From: Deinococcota bacterium
GTDB taxonomy: Bacteria > Deinococcota > Deinococci > Deinococcales > Trueperaceae
Direction of reading: 5' to 3'
Assembly (NCBI GenBank): GCA_963170125.1
Contig: CAUJFI010000110.1
Span: 17,617-81,616, forward strand
Length of the DNA: 64,000 bases
The first letter of the stretch is position 1. Each line of letters starts with the position of its first letter. This document shows, piece after piece, positions 61,558 through 64,000 of the stretch. The notes beneath the pieces were generated by a model. It did not search any database. It was not told the origin of the DNA and worked only from the letters and a program-made list of their open reading frames with translations. The position numbers and the translations under genes are program-made.

Positions 61558-61601
61558 GATGTCCGCCGCCGCCTCAAGTGATCGAGGCGGCGGCGGACGT
61601 C
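61558..61601 (-). terminator. Strong hairpin downstream of lon
   Basis: GTCCGCCGCCGCCTC at 61561-61575 pairs exactly with 61584-61598 around an 8-nt loop. The stem extends three more pairs outward (one G-T). It lies 29 nt after the lon stop on the transcribed strand. No U-tract follows, which is common for terminators of GC-rich genomes. The remainder of 61437-61629 shows no gene. Confidence 0.55.
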
Positions 61602-61629
61602 GAAGCCGAGGCGCGAGGCTGTCTCGCGC

Positions 61630-64000
<2,371 letters not shown>

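Overview
This is a high-GC bacterial chromosome segment with dense coding and no mobile elements, CRISPR arrays or phage genes. Several traits suggest a member of the Deinococcota, possibly near Truepera. These are a Taq-like DNA polymerase I without a proofreading motif, many genes whose -10 element (TANNNT) lies only 5-8 nt before the start codon (leaderless transcription), SARP/BTAD-type regulators outside the actinobacteria, and an ExbB/ExbD envelope system. The placement is an inference and no marker gene was compared.

Region by region. 1-495 is the end of an Fe-siderophore/cobalamin-type ABC ATPase. 503-10559 is a catabolic locus for an amino sugar or glycan. One strand carries a secreted double discoidin-like protein, a DUF4434 hydrolase-like protein, a sugar ABC transporter (binding protein and two permeases), a DUF4127 protein and NanE. 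A divergent pair encodes an RpiR regulator and a ROK sugar kinase, with a palindromic operator region between the two arms. 10601-13229 holds a secreted Cys-pair repeat protein, a DCC thiol-oxidoreductase-like protein and a DinB-like protein. 13254-21189 is a peptide/nickel-type ABC transporter operon with a nitrilase-family hydrolase, divergent from a large STAND-TPR-BTAD regulator. 21347-23530 is a MarR-dioxygenase-esterase operon resembling the quinone-responsive mhq genes.

23674-32778 is mostly housekeeping: a BON-LysM protein, GlmM, PolA with an SDR and a CDP-alcohol phosphatidyltransferase, a response regulator with a BTAD output, and FabI. 32826-36902 is a trp operon (trpE, trpG, a glycosyltransferase, trpD). 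It is preceded by an unannotated 17-residue leader peptide with two nearby Trp codons and alternative hairpins. 37036-45381 holds a class A PBP, a P1 peptidase, a PQQ-type sugar dehydrogenase lipoprotein, TrmH, a YbaK-type editing protein, a three-gene CopC-like cluster, a cupin and a GNAT protein. tRNA-Leu(GAG) lies at 45493-45579.

45792-51509 contains a DinG-like helicase, an Lrp regulator, a YmdB-type phosphodiesterase and PEP carboxylase. 51603-56807 is an envelope block: ExbB, ExbD, a protein joining a TonB-type anchor to a DUF3048 domain, a metallophosphoesterase, and a LysM-M23 peptidase. The window ends with a 58-residue small protein, ArgB, a phosphohexomutase, an M24 aminopeptidase, TpiA, and Lon cut by the window edge.

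The most promising candidates for undescribed biology are the ExbB/ExbD motor coupled to a TonB-anchored DUF3048 protein, the NanE/ROK/DUF4127/DUF4434/discoidin locus with a permuted discoidin insert, the trp leader peptide on what looks like a leaderless transcript, and strong hairpins between binding-protein and permease genes in both transporter operons.
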